Assembly (NCBI GenBank): GCA_905221605.1
Contig: CAJNDS010000827.1
Span: forward strand, 1 to 50,000
Direction: 5' to 3'
DNA: 50,000 bases
From: Symbiodinium natans
Lineage: Eukaryota > Sar > Dinophyceae > Suessiales > Symbiodiniaceae
The notes beneath the pieces were generated by a model. It was not told the DNA's origin. It saw nothing but the letters and a program-made list of their open reading frames with translations, and did no database searches. Below are positions 1 through 8,386 of the stretch, in pieces. Position 1 is the first letter of the stretch. Each line of letters begins with the position of its first letter. The translations under genes and the position numbers were made by a program.

Positions 1-70
1 CCCCCCCCCACACTCCCGGAAGGGGTTTAGGGGTTTAGGGGTTTAGGGTCGGGCTTAGGGCTTAGGGCTT

Positions 71-72
<2 letters not shown>
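1..72. repeat. Degenerate telomere-type repeat
   Basis: A C-run is followed by several copies of TTTAGGG and its 8-base variant TTTAGGGG. The same motif recurs throughout the window, so this is interstitial sequence rather than a chromosome end: it continues directly into unrelated DNA. Confidence 0.85.
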
Positions 73-129
<57 letters not shown>

Positions 130-132
130 AAG
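70..132. repeat. (GA)n microsatellite
   Basis: About 60 bases of almost pure GA dinucleotide with a few A insertions. The long Leu/Ser reading frames through it are by-products of the repeat. Confidence 0.95.
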
Positions 133-178
133 GATTAACCCATAAACCCACACAAAACCGAATGCCGCACGACCCACA

Positions 179-425
179 GTGTCGAACCAAGCCCGTCGGA
201 AAGCCCGCAGAGCCCGTCGGAAAGCGTGTCGGAAAGCAGACCACGTCGGAAAGCGCGTAGGAAACACGCAGAGCCCGTCGGAAAGCCTGCAACGGAAAGC
301 CCGTCGGAAACAGAGCAAGCCGAAAAGCCACAAGCCACAAAGCCGTCGGAAAGCACACAGGGCCCACGTCGGGAAAGCCGTCGGAAAGCGCGTCGGAAAG
401 CACACAGAGCCCGCCAGGAAAGGAG
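179..425. repeat. GTCGGAAAGC minisatellite
   Basis: Some twenty variants of a 9-12 base unit centred on GTCGGAAAGC, many preceded by CC or CG. All frames are open because of the repeat (Val-Gly-Lys on the plus strand, Phe-Pro-Thr on the minus), which argues against reading it as a gene. It is bounded on both sides by telomere-type sequence. Confidence 0.8.
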
Positions 426-429
426 GGTG

Positions 430-495
430 TAGGGTTTGCGTTTAGGGTTTAGGGCTTTAGGGTTTAGGGCTTAGGGTTTATATATATATATATAG
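430..495. repeat. Telomere-type repeat plus (TA)n
   Basis: Five to six TTTAGGG-like units followed by a short (TA) run. From 496 to about 560 the sequence is C/T-rich with no recognisable feature. Confidence 0.8.
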
Positions 496-738
496 GTCCC
501 TCCCTCCCCCTTGCCCTCTCCCCTTCCTTCCCTCCCGAAACCCCAAATCTTAAGGTTGGAAACCCTTTGATGCGCATGCAAAGCTACCTTTTGGCGCTGT
601 CACCGAATTGTCGCTTGTGGCAATCCATGCATGTGCATGGCCGCGACTCAGCCTTTGCAAGGATGGAACATGTTAAGGTATATAGGTTGGAGTTCGTAGG
701 TATATGGGGGTTAGAGGGTTTTAGGGCGGAACTGTAAC

Positions 739-798
739 CTTGCAAAGATCACAGCCCGATCGCTGGCCAAAAGGCCACCAATTATATGGAAAGGCTGC
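739..798 (-). CDS. Candidate isolated exon, unknown protein
   Basis: On the minus strand a 60-base open block lies between an acceptor-like CGCAG and a donor-like AG|GTTACAG. It starts and ends in phase 0. It encodes about 20 residues ending in a Cys-x2-Cys motif (GCDLCK). The flanks contain ATGCATGCGC, as do introns of the gene at 8.4-10.8 kb. A second exon-like block on the same strand lies near 565-625. Nothing identifies the product; these may be remnants of a longer minus-strand gene. The rest of 500-840 holds nothing I can name. Confidence 0.3.
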
Positions 799-845
799 CT
801 GCGCATGCATCCGAAACCAAGAACTCCAGCCTTAAAGCTGGTTAT

Positions 846-1122
846 GGAGCAGGTTTGGGTTTAGGGGTTTAGGGGTTTAGGGGTTTAGGGGTTTAGGGGT
901 TTAGGTTTAGGGGTTTAGGGGTTTAGGGGTTTAGGTTTAGGGGTTTAGGGGTTTAGGGGTTTAGGGGTTTAGGGGTTTAGTAGGGGTTTAGTAGGGGTTT
1001 AGTAGGGGTTTAGTAGGGGTTTAGTAGGGGTTTAGTAGGGGTTTAGTAGGGGTTTAGTAGGGGTTTAGGGGTTTAGGGGTTTAGGGGTTTAGGGGTTTAG
1101 GGGTTTAGGGGTTTAGGGTTAA
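846..1122. repeat. Interstitial TTTAGGGG array with TTTAGTAGGGG block
   Basis: Near-continuous 8-base TTTAGGGG units. A block at about 979-1063 of roughly eight copies of an 11-base derivative, TTTAGTAGGGG, shows local amplification of a mutated unit. Confidence 0.95.
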
Positions 1123-1765
1123 GGGCTGGACTATAAGGTTTCAGGGTATCTAGGACTTATAAGCAAGAGGCTTTTTGCATGTAGCCTTAAAGCCGGTTGG
1201 AGCAGGTTTGGGTTTAGGGGTTTAGGGTTTAGAGCTTGGGGTGTAGGGTTTAGAGTTTAAGGTTAAGGGTTGGACTATAGGGTTTCAGGGTATCTAGGAC
1301 TTGTAAGCAAGAGGCTTTTTGCATGTAGCCTTAAAGCCGGTTGGAGCAGGTTTGGGTTTAGGGGTTTAGGGTTTAGAGCTTAGGGTTTAGGGTTTAGAGT
1401 TTAAGGTTAAGGGTTGGACTATAGGGTTCTAGGGTATCTAGGACTTGTAAGCAAGAGGCTTTTTGCAACATGTAGCCTTAACGCCGGTTGGAGCAGGTTT
1501 GGGTTTAGGGGTTTAGGGTTTAGAGCTTAGGGTTTAGGGGTTTAGAGTTTAAAAAAGGTTTAGTCGACTATAGGGTTTCAGGGTATCTAGGACGTATAAG
1601 CAAGAGGCTTTTTGCATGTAGCCTTAACGCCGGTTGGAGCAGGTTTGGGTTTAGGGGTTTGGGGTTTAGAGCGTAGGGTTTAGGGTTTAGAGTTTATAGA
1701 ATTAAAGGTTTAGGGTTGGACTTTAGGGTTTCAGGGTATCTAGGACTTATAAAAGTGGTTTTTGC
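1123..1765. repeat. 145-bp tandem repeat with embedded telomere motif
   Basis: About 4.5 copies of a unit of 144-151 bases. Each has a unique part (GGACTATAGGGTTTCAGGG, then CTTGTAAGCAAGAGGC, then GCCGGTTGGAGCAGG) and a telomere-type part. Unit starts fall near 1129, 1273, 1417, 1567 and 1718. A partial copy at 826-860 lies upstream of the telomere array, so the array probably arose inside one unit. Confidence 0.9.
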
Positions 1766-1934
1766 ATGTCAGTCCGGGTAACAGACTGCAGAGCCAGGAA
1801 AGTCTTGCAACCGGGGCCGCCAGCTTTGTAGTATGGCCACCCTGCCCGCCTATCGTCAAAAAAGTGAACCTCAAGCATAAATTCGAACATATACGCCCTC
1901 GTATTTATGCCTCAACCAACCCGAAACTCTACTT

Positions 1935-2071
1935 GGAGGTTCATGGCGCTTCTTGCTGTACTTGTATAGCTGTACTCATAACCATATTCGGGCACTTAAG
2001 GGGAGTATACACATATATATATATATATATATATAGAGGTTAATGATAATGTGTAAGTGCCATGAACCTCC
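1935..2071. mobile_element. Small inverted-repeat element (MITE-like), 137 bp
   Basis: Perfect 13-base terminal inverted repeats, GGAGGTTCATGGC at 1935-1947 and its complement at 2059-2071, enclose non-coding DNA with a (TA)n tract. A second element with nearly the same ends and length (136 bp) lies at 4095-4230, supporting a non-autonomous transposon family. No clear target duplication is visible. Confidence 0.7.
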
Positions 2072-2170
2072 AGTTGGCTTTACGAACGCATAGGTATAGA
2101 CAGTTTAGTATACTACACATGGGTTGATCTTAGAGGCTCCGAAGTTGCATCCCGCGCAGCAGTCTGGCAG

Positions 2171-2242
2171 CTACAGCCGGCCAGCCACCAGGTCCTCTAC
2201 GTAGTCCTCGACGTCAGCCAGCCTCAAGCAAAAGCGTTTCTT
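2171..2242 (-). CDS. Candidate terminal exon
   Basis: A 72-base minus-strand open block begins after an acceptor-like AATAG, encodes 23 charged residues (including RLADVEDYVEDLV) and ends in TAG. It lies just downstream of the methyltransferase-like gene and could be an alternative last exon of it, but the phase does not fit the only donor I can see there. Product unknown. Confidence 0.3.
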   Translation of the reverse strand, partial: KKRFCLRLADVEDYVEDLVAGRL

Positions 2243-2312
2243 CTATTGTCCTAAGCCATGGGTTTAGGGTTTAGGGTTTATAGAGTTTAGGGTTTAGGGT
2301 TTATATTAAGGC

Positions 2313-5300
2313 TTAGGGGGTTTGGTTAGCTTTAGTCGAGACACAACGCGTCATTCCACGGATCTTCTGTGCAATCGATATGGGTGAGATGTTGAGGTCG
2401 GCAAACTGCGTGTGTGACAAATCGACTGCACACCTGCGCACAGGCATGCATGCACAGATGTATACGTGGCGGGTCATGTGATTCGACATAAGCACAGCAC
2501 CCATGGGACCTGGCTGCCAAAGGAGCGCGGGTAGACTTGAGATTCTTTGAGTTTGGAGGTGCCTTGAAATCGCACGCGTCCTTTGGAATCGTAATACCGT
2601 CGGGCCGTGTCGGATTTGCCAAATCGAGATCTCTGCAACGTCCTCTTCAGCTTTGCGACCCAGGCGTCATCACTCCATAATTTCACAGGCTTCGGGCTGG
2701 GGGAGCCAAACATCCCCAGAAACGTAGTGATTCTGGTGTGGCGGCGATGGGATAGGAAAGCGGCGAAGCGCGGCATGAGATCAATCTTGGCAGATCGATT
2801 CATGCACACACACACACAGCTATAGCACACAAAGTGCGCACAAGGCAGTGTTGAAATCCATGACAGACAACGCATGAAACACGAGGCCAGGGCCAGGGAT
2901 TGCAAAGGGTTTTCCAGCAGCCAGTGTGATTGAAAGTGCATCGCCAGCATCAATAGCAAAACACACTCAGCTGAAGAGACATGGCTCTATTCCCTTCCGC
3001 ACACGTGTCTATACATGATCTCGAACACGCATACCCACACTGATGCATACCACAGCACTCGGTTCACCATGATGTTCGCCAATCTCACGTATTCACGACC
3101 CCTGTAGCACATGGACAGGGCGCAACCCAGCAGGAACACTGCAGAATGTCAGTGCCATGGTGCTGCCGGAGGGCTCGTTTCCACAGGGGTTTTCTGGGCT
3201 CCGCTGACTCGTTCCACCTGCAGCGCTGCATGCGCCATCGAACAAAAATAGCTCGTCACAGATAGCCCTAACCGATCGTACAAATACCCGGGCCTATAAA
3301 GCCTGTATACCCTATAGCTATAAACTCTTAAAGGCCTGCGTGCTATCTGTCCAAACCGAAGCATAGCCATATAAGGAACAGATGCTTCTCCGAAACCGCG
3401 AGCGCGCAAATCACGCACATCTAACCACGTAACCCCTGGGTTCATAGGTTTTAAGGGTTTGAGCATGTGGGTTTTGCATGGGTTGTCCATGCAGTTCGGG
3501 TCCGCAGAACACCAGATAGCGTAATGCCTGCAGGCCATGCATGCCTAGCCAGGCTCTTATAACTTACAGTTGCAGGTCTACAGGTGCCGACAGAAACCTT
3601 GAGGCCCGAGGGCTTGCGTGCAACAAGGGGTGCGCAACGTGTGTGGACAACGTGGAGGATCGCGTGATGCCATTTTTCGCACATGACGTCGCCGAACACG
3701 CAGACATGCGCAACACAACTGGCCGTTCATGCAACCTCCATGCGTCAGTATAATCACAGGTTGCAGGCCCCGTCCATGCACACATGCAGTGTCAGGGCAT
3801 CAGCGGCAGGATTTGGAGCTTGTTGGCATGTCGCCACAGCATGGCAAGGCTTCCCTAGGAATTATCGCAATCGTAGCAGAAATGCAGCAACGTACACAGC
3901 GCAAGCGCCTGCATGGAGTTGTCAGCAGCGTCAAATACGACTCCAGGGTATCAAGGGCTAAACCACTATAGCGTGCCCATGGGAGTATAGTGCTCGCACA
4001 GCGCGCGTGCCTTACACGTGCAGAACATGCACATATGTGAGGGTTGAGCATGCAAGTCCACCCTCGCCCCCCTTAAGCCCTAAACCTTACAATTGGAGGT
4101 TCATGGTATAATTATAATCGTGCAGTTATTATATACTATATATATCCCATGTTTAACCACTTACAAGTGTCCTCATAGGAGATCCGACATGCTTTTCAAA
4201 ACAAATGTCTATACTGGTGCATGAACCTCTAAGCAGCCCCCCCCGGCCCACAAAAACAAAAAGGTGTCCTCAGTCCCAAGCCTTGAAGTCCTAAATCCCA
4301 GCCACCCAGAAAGGTGTACTTCACGACGCACTGTGAAACTCCTATAAACCCTAAAGCCCTCAGCCCCACTGAAGTTCTGCCCCCCCTCCCCCCCCCGACC
4401 AAAAAGGCCTCGAGTGTTTGGGGAAAGATGATGCCGAAGGGTGGTTTGCCCACACGACCATAAACTGTGGAGCCAATGATCTTGACCGGGCTTTTAGGGT
4501 TCAGGGGTGTAGGGTCCGACGGCTTGGGGTTTAGGGTTTCGGGCTTATAATAAACAATTATGGGGTACCCTAAACTATAAAACACTGAACCCTAGAGCCT
4601 TGCACAACCAAGTTGCGATTGATGGTTTTAGGACTTCGGGTTAGGGTTAGGAGGGGCGTTGAGTAGTCAGTGTAGAGTCACAGCAGGCCAGATGCAAAAG
4701 AGGTTTAGGAGGGGCTAGGGTTTATAGTATAGGGTTTCGTGTTCAACAAATCGCGGTGCACGAAGAGGAACCCTTTAGAAAACACTAAACCCTAATCCCT
4801 GGCACAACCAAGTTGCGACTGATGGTGTTTAGGGGCTTAGGGTCAGAGGGTCTAGGGTTTAGGGTTTCGGGCTCAATAAAATCGGTTCATGAACCGTAAA
4901 CTAAACCCTAAACCCTAAAACCCTAAACCCTAAACCCTAAACCCCCAAACCCTAAACCCTAAACCCGAAACCCTAAAATAATTTCACTATAAACCCTAAG
5001 CTCTTGCGCAACCAATGTTGCGATTGATGGTATCGGCCGGGCTTAGGGTTTAGGGGTTTCGGGTTTAGGGTCATGGGCTGAAGAATCGGCTCAGGAAACG
5101 GGTGCCCTAAACCAGTCCTTGAGCAACCAAGTTGCGATTGATGGTAACAAAGGAGGAGCACACTGGCCCCATGGACAGCAAAGAGCCAGGCCGAAGACGA
5201 AGTATAGCCATAACGTGGCGGAGAAAGCCACGTGCCGTAAGAATATCCTCAGCGCATGACGCACGCGAAAACACAAATACGACTGATCGATCTTATGATC

Positions 5301-5640
5301 TACATATGGGTATATAGATGCTTTCAGAAGTCCACGCATGCAAGGCACATCACGTTCATCCAGTTGCAGGTCCAAAGCTACCGAGGGCATGTTTTGGCGA
5401 AGAAACGCTTTCGATATAGCAGCTTTTCCAGCAAAGGCATCCACGTTGCGAAGATCAGGAACGATAGAGCCACGATAAAATCGAAGCAGCGTGTCCACAA
5501 TCAACCAAAACCTCACGGGGATATATCCTGGGTGATGTGGGCCGGGATGGAACAGTGGTCGAGGAATCATTTCCACATCATCATCATCCACATGGTTTTG
5601 CCGAGGCCTCCGCAAAAAGCATAGAAAATCTACGCATGTA
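2313..5640 (-). CDS. Methyltransferase-like multicopy dinoflagellate protein (exons, incomplete model)
   Basis: Exons read on the minus strand: about 5640-5349, 5247-5128, probably 4480-4410, then 2970-2831, 2785-2510 and 2405-2313 (stop TAA). The first two join in phase 0 across a GT-AG intron (5248-5348) and give NVDAFAGKAAISKAF, ALDLQLDERD, then DILTARGFLRHVM and GPVCSSFVTINR. Later exons give WLLENPLQSLA, then KPVKLWSDDAWVAKL and YYDSKGRVRFQGTSKLKESQ. I recognise this order from abundant dinoflagellate hypothetical proteins. Motifs resemble a cytosine-C5 methyltransferase (D-x-F-x-G, P-x-C-S, ENP), but that is inference and no activity is shown. The 3.0-4.4 kb interval has no convincing exon and contains an inserted element. 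The start is not located. Confidence 0.65.
2970..4094. other. Interval without a supported gene
   Basis: It lies inside the presumed span of the methyltransferase-like gene. Minus-strand open stretches (about 3150-3540 and 3451-3700) show no motif I recognise and no phase-consistent splice pattern. TGCATGCA-type palindromes occur at 3536-3545, as in the short introns further right. It may hold a large intron or decayed exons. Confidence 0.4.
4095..4230. mobile_element. Second copy of GGAGGTTCATG inverted-repeat element, 136 bp
   Basis: Starts GGAGGTTCATGG and ends CATGAACCTCT, matching the ends of the 1935-2071 element with one mismatch. The length differs by one base while the interior is largely diverged but equally A/T-rich. 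A solitary end of the same type, CCATGAACCTCT, is at about 15199-15210. Confidence 0.65.
4600..5150. repeat. Exon fragment repeated four times in telomere-type DNA
   Basis: The 24-base stretch coding T-I-N-R-N-L at the end of the second exon of the methyltransferase-like gene (5121-5145) recurs at 4604-4627, 4804-4827 and 5009-5031 with one or two changes. Each copy is followed by CCCTAAA-type sequence. The tandem unit is roughly 110-205 bases and includes the exon edge plus the start of the intron. Confidence 0.75.
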
Positions 5641-6115
5641 ATGCAAGGGCCTGCGGAACTGCCATGCAGAGCATACCCCTCTGCATGCCTGCACGGTGCC
5701 GATGCCATGGTATATGTGCACACACTGCGCCGCTACGACTTGATCTCATGTAAATCACGCGCGCAGGATCGCGACAAGCACTTATAGCATGCAGGGCATC
5801 GGTCATGCCCTGTCGCACACGCGTGACACCACTCTTTCCCCGGTCAGCTCTGTCACGGCAATCTGGCGTGCCTGAACCCAGCTATACATGTGTAAGGAAT
5901 GACAGCCAGCACGAGTTGTGCACAATCATGAAAAGAGCTGCGTTTTCACAGGGCCGCATGAACATCCACTACTCGCGCTGCTGACAAACAACCACACATG
6001 CGTTAATTTGAGCATAATTGCGGGCGTAGTATTCTACGCTGAACTGCCTGCAGCGCGTGAGCTGCAGGACGCATACCGCACGTAGGTGCTTGCATGCTGC
6101 AAAACAATGCCACGC
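5640..6115. other. Intergenic or upstream exon region
   Basis: Separates the stop of the Lys/Ala-rich gene from the first recognised exon of the methyltransferase-like gene. It is rich in TGCATGC and CATG motifs, as in the short introns elsewhere in the cluster. Undetected 5' exons are possible. Confidence 0.35.
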
Positions 6116-7478
6116 CTACGGCGCCGGCACTTTCGGGGCTTTCGGCTTTCGTGGGGGACGGAAACATCCAACAAGATTGCGAGCAACAACGCCATAATGC
6201 CTATGCTGGGCTGATGCCTCCCTGCCTTTGGCCTGGGCTGCAGCTACATTCCCAGTTTGCTGCAGGCTCAGGCGATAGGCCGAGCTGTAGACATGGTTGG
6301 AGGAGATGTGCAGGGGAGGCTCGAAAGGATCAGTAGGATACTCGGGCAACGCCTCCTCAGCATCGCTCTGCTCGGCTTTCTTGGCCTTGGGCTTCTTGGG
6401 CTCCTTGCCCTCCAAGGCTTTGGTTTTCTTCGGTTTGCGTTCTGGCTTGGCTTTGGCACGAGCCTCACCGCTCTCCAAGACTTCACGCCTGGCTTTCTTC
6501 GGCGGGGGCAGCATCTCATCAGAGCTGTCATCGTGCGCTGGCACAAGCGCTGCATCCTTGCCCTCGATATCAACATCATCCTCACCATCATTCCTAGCCA
6601 TTTTGTCAAGGGCTCGCTTGCTGGCTCTGTTCATGGTGACATCAGGCTGCTCTGCAGAGGCCTTGTTCTCTGCACCCTCGGGATCCTCACAACCATCATC
6701 TTTTCTCGGCTTGGCCTTTGCTTTCGCCTTGCCCCTGCCTTTGGGGGCAGCCTTGACTTTGGGTGCACCCTTGGCCTGAGCTCGCTTGCTTTTGGGAGCT
6801 TTTTTGGGCTTTGGGGCATCATCATCTTCACTGTTGTCACCCATGAGCTGTTGTTCAAGTTCTCGCTCTATCTGCTCTATCAGATCACCGTCCGAGCCCT
6901 CAGCTGCCGGCTCGGCAGCAGCATTAGCAGGCTCCGAAGCTTTAGCCCTTTTGCCCCTCCGCTTGAGCTGGTCCTCGTACCTAGGGGGCTCTGCTGCCTC
7001 CACTTCTTTGCAAACCATGTCCATGATTGCCAAAGGCGGCGGAGTCAAAGGATACTTGCTCACCGGCATATCAACCGGAGTAGGCGTCTCCTTCACGCAC
7101 ACACCATGCACATGCATGCGTATATATAGACCCCTTCCCTTTCAGACCTTGGCATCATCATTCGAAGCAGGATGGGGCGGGGGAGTAATCGCGATCTCAG
7201 CCTGCGGAGTGTGGACATGCTCACAGTGCGCGCACGCAGGCACGCACGCACAGTACACGCTGCTCGCGCAGTGTCTCGCACATATTGCCTCCTCAGCGTC
7301 AGTGCCGCCGCTCCAGGCAGGCTCTGAAGATCGCGGCTCCTGATTTGTCGGCTTGAATGACCCGCGGTATAATTAGTGCACGAATGAGCATACAGGATTT
7401 AAAGCATAGACAGCCCCACGCCCAAACTCAATCCTGCCCAGGAGCTGGAGAGGGCACCGGAGTAAGGGGATCAATAAC
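6116..7478 (-). CDS. Lys/Ala-rich nuclear-type protein with mini-exons
   Basis: Minus-strand exons 7478-7434, 7339-7289, 7201-7148 and 7090-6116 join in phase 0 and give about 374 residues; a further small exon may start at 7601 and the true start is unseen. Introns: GA-AG (7340-7433, tentative), GC-AG (7202-7288) and GT-AG (7091-7147, containing ATGCATGTGCATGG). The small exons each carry a Pro/Thr module (VIDPLTPVP, AEIAITPPP, ETPTPVDMP). The long exon is basic and acidic by turns (KAKAKAKPRKDD, PPPKKARRE), fitting a disordered nuclear or chromatin-associated protein. It ends with a more ordered segment, HVYSSAYRLSLQQTG...AQAKGREAS, which I know as a recurring C-terminal motif in dinoflagellate hypothetical proteins. 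Function unknown. Confidence 0.65.
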
Positions 7479-7627
7479 CTGCATGCACGCGCGCGATTCT
7501 GAGGGTTTTATGGGTCGCGCATGACATGCTCTGCACGCCTGCACGTACGAGGGGTCATGACCAGCACGCGCCACACGTTCAGGAGTAACCGGTGGGATCT
7601 CCTGCACGCATCACTCGCACTCATTTA

Positions 7628-7690
7628 TTTTTGGGTTTAGGGTTTAGGGTTTAGGGTTTAGGGTTTAGGGTATAGGGTTTTTAGGGTTAT
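7628..7690. repeat. TTTAGGG array
   Basis: About seven TTTAGGG units, followed by an A/T-rich stretch with (TA) and (CA) runs to 7740. Confidence 0.9.
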
Positions 7691-7740
7691 AAATAAAAAA
7701 CACATATATAGATATTAAATAAAAACACACACATATATAT

Positions 7741-7883
7741 ATGCTGCTTCCTTCCCTCTCTCCGTTTCTCCTTCTTCCATCCCTCTCTTCTTCCTTCCTC
7801 CTTCCTCTCTTCTCTCCCTCTCTTTCTCTGTCTCTTTCTCTCTCTGTCTCTCTCTCTCTCTCTCTCTCGCTGTCCCTCTTCTC

Positions 7884-7916
<33 letters not shown>

Positions 7917-7962
7917 TTCATGTCTTCCTCTTTTTTATTCTCTCTTCTCCCTCTTCTCTCCT

Positions 7963-8004
<42 letters not shown>

Positions 8005-8112
8005 CTCCCTCTCTCTCTCTTCCCTTTCCCCTTTTCCCCTTTCCCCTCTCCCCTCTCCCCTCTTCCCTGCCCCTTTCCCTTTCTCCCCACTCTCCTTTTC
8101 CCCTCCCTTTCG
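7741..8112. repeat. Pyrimidine-rich (CT)n tract
   Basis: About 370 bases of C/T on the plus strand with several pure (CT) blocks. Reading frames here (Leu/Ser or Glu/Arg) are repeat artefacts. It separates the 3' end of the 545-residue gene from the Lys/Ala-rich gene. Confidence 0.95.
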
Positions 8113-8234
8113 AAAAGGCCTCTTCCAAGCAGACACGCCCAATGGAATCACCAAAGGGCAGCGAAGCTTCTGAAGCCCCAGCCTAGACACACAGCCACAG
8201 TTGGGGGCTTATCGTGACTTTTCGCGGGCAGAAA

Positions 8235-8285
8235 TGCTTAGGGTTTAGGGTTCAAGGTTGAGGGTTTAGGGTTTAGGGTTTTATA
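8235..8285. repeat. Short TTTAGGG-type repeat
   Basis: Five telomere-like units, some as TTCAAGG or TTGAGGG, downstream of the 545-residue gene. Confidence 0.8.
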
Positions 8286-8386
8286 GGGGCCTTCTCATTG
8301 TCGGGCACCAGCACAGGGTGGCACATTACAACTTCCTGACAGGAGCTATTCACCACATGTGTACAGCTATAGCAAGCATAGGTTAA

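Noticed and set aside
1-1122. True chromosome end (telomere)
   Set aside because: Repeats are degenerate, mixed with other tandem repeats, and the same motif is found throughout the window in both orientations.
6257-7129. 290-codon plus-strand frame opposite the Lys/Ala-rich gene
   Set aside because: Antisense of a low-complexity coding exon; Leu-rich without motif. The minus strand has phase-consistent exons and a known C-terminal motif.
7741-8128. Glu/Arg-rich protein on the minus strand
   Set aside because: Translation of a (CT)n tract; no non-repetitive part.
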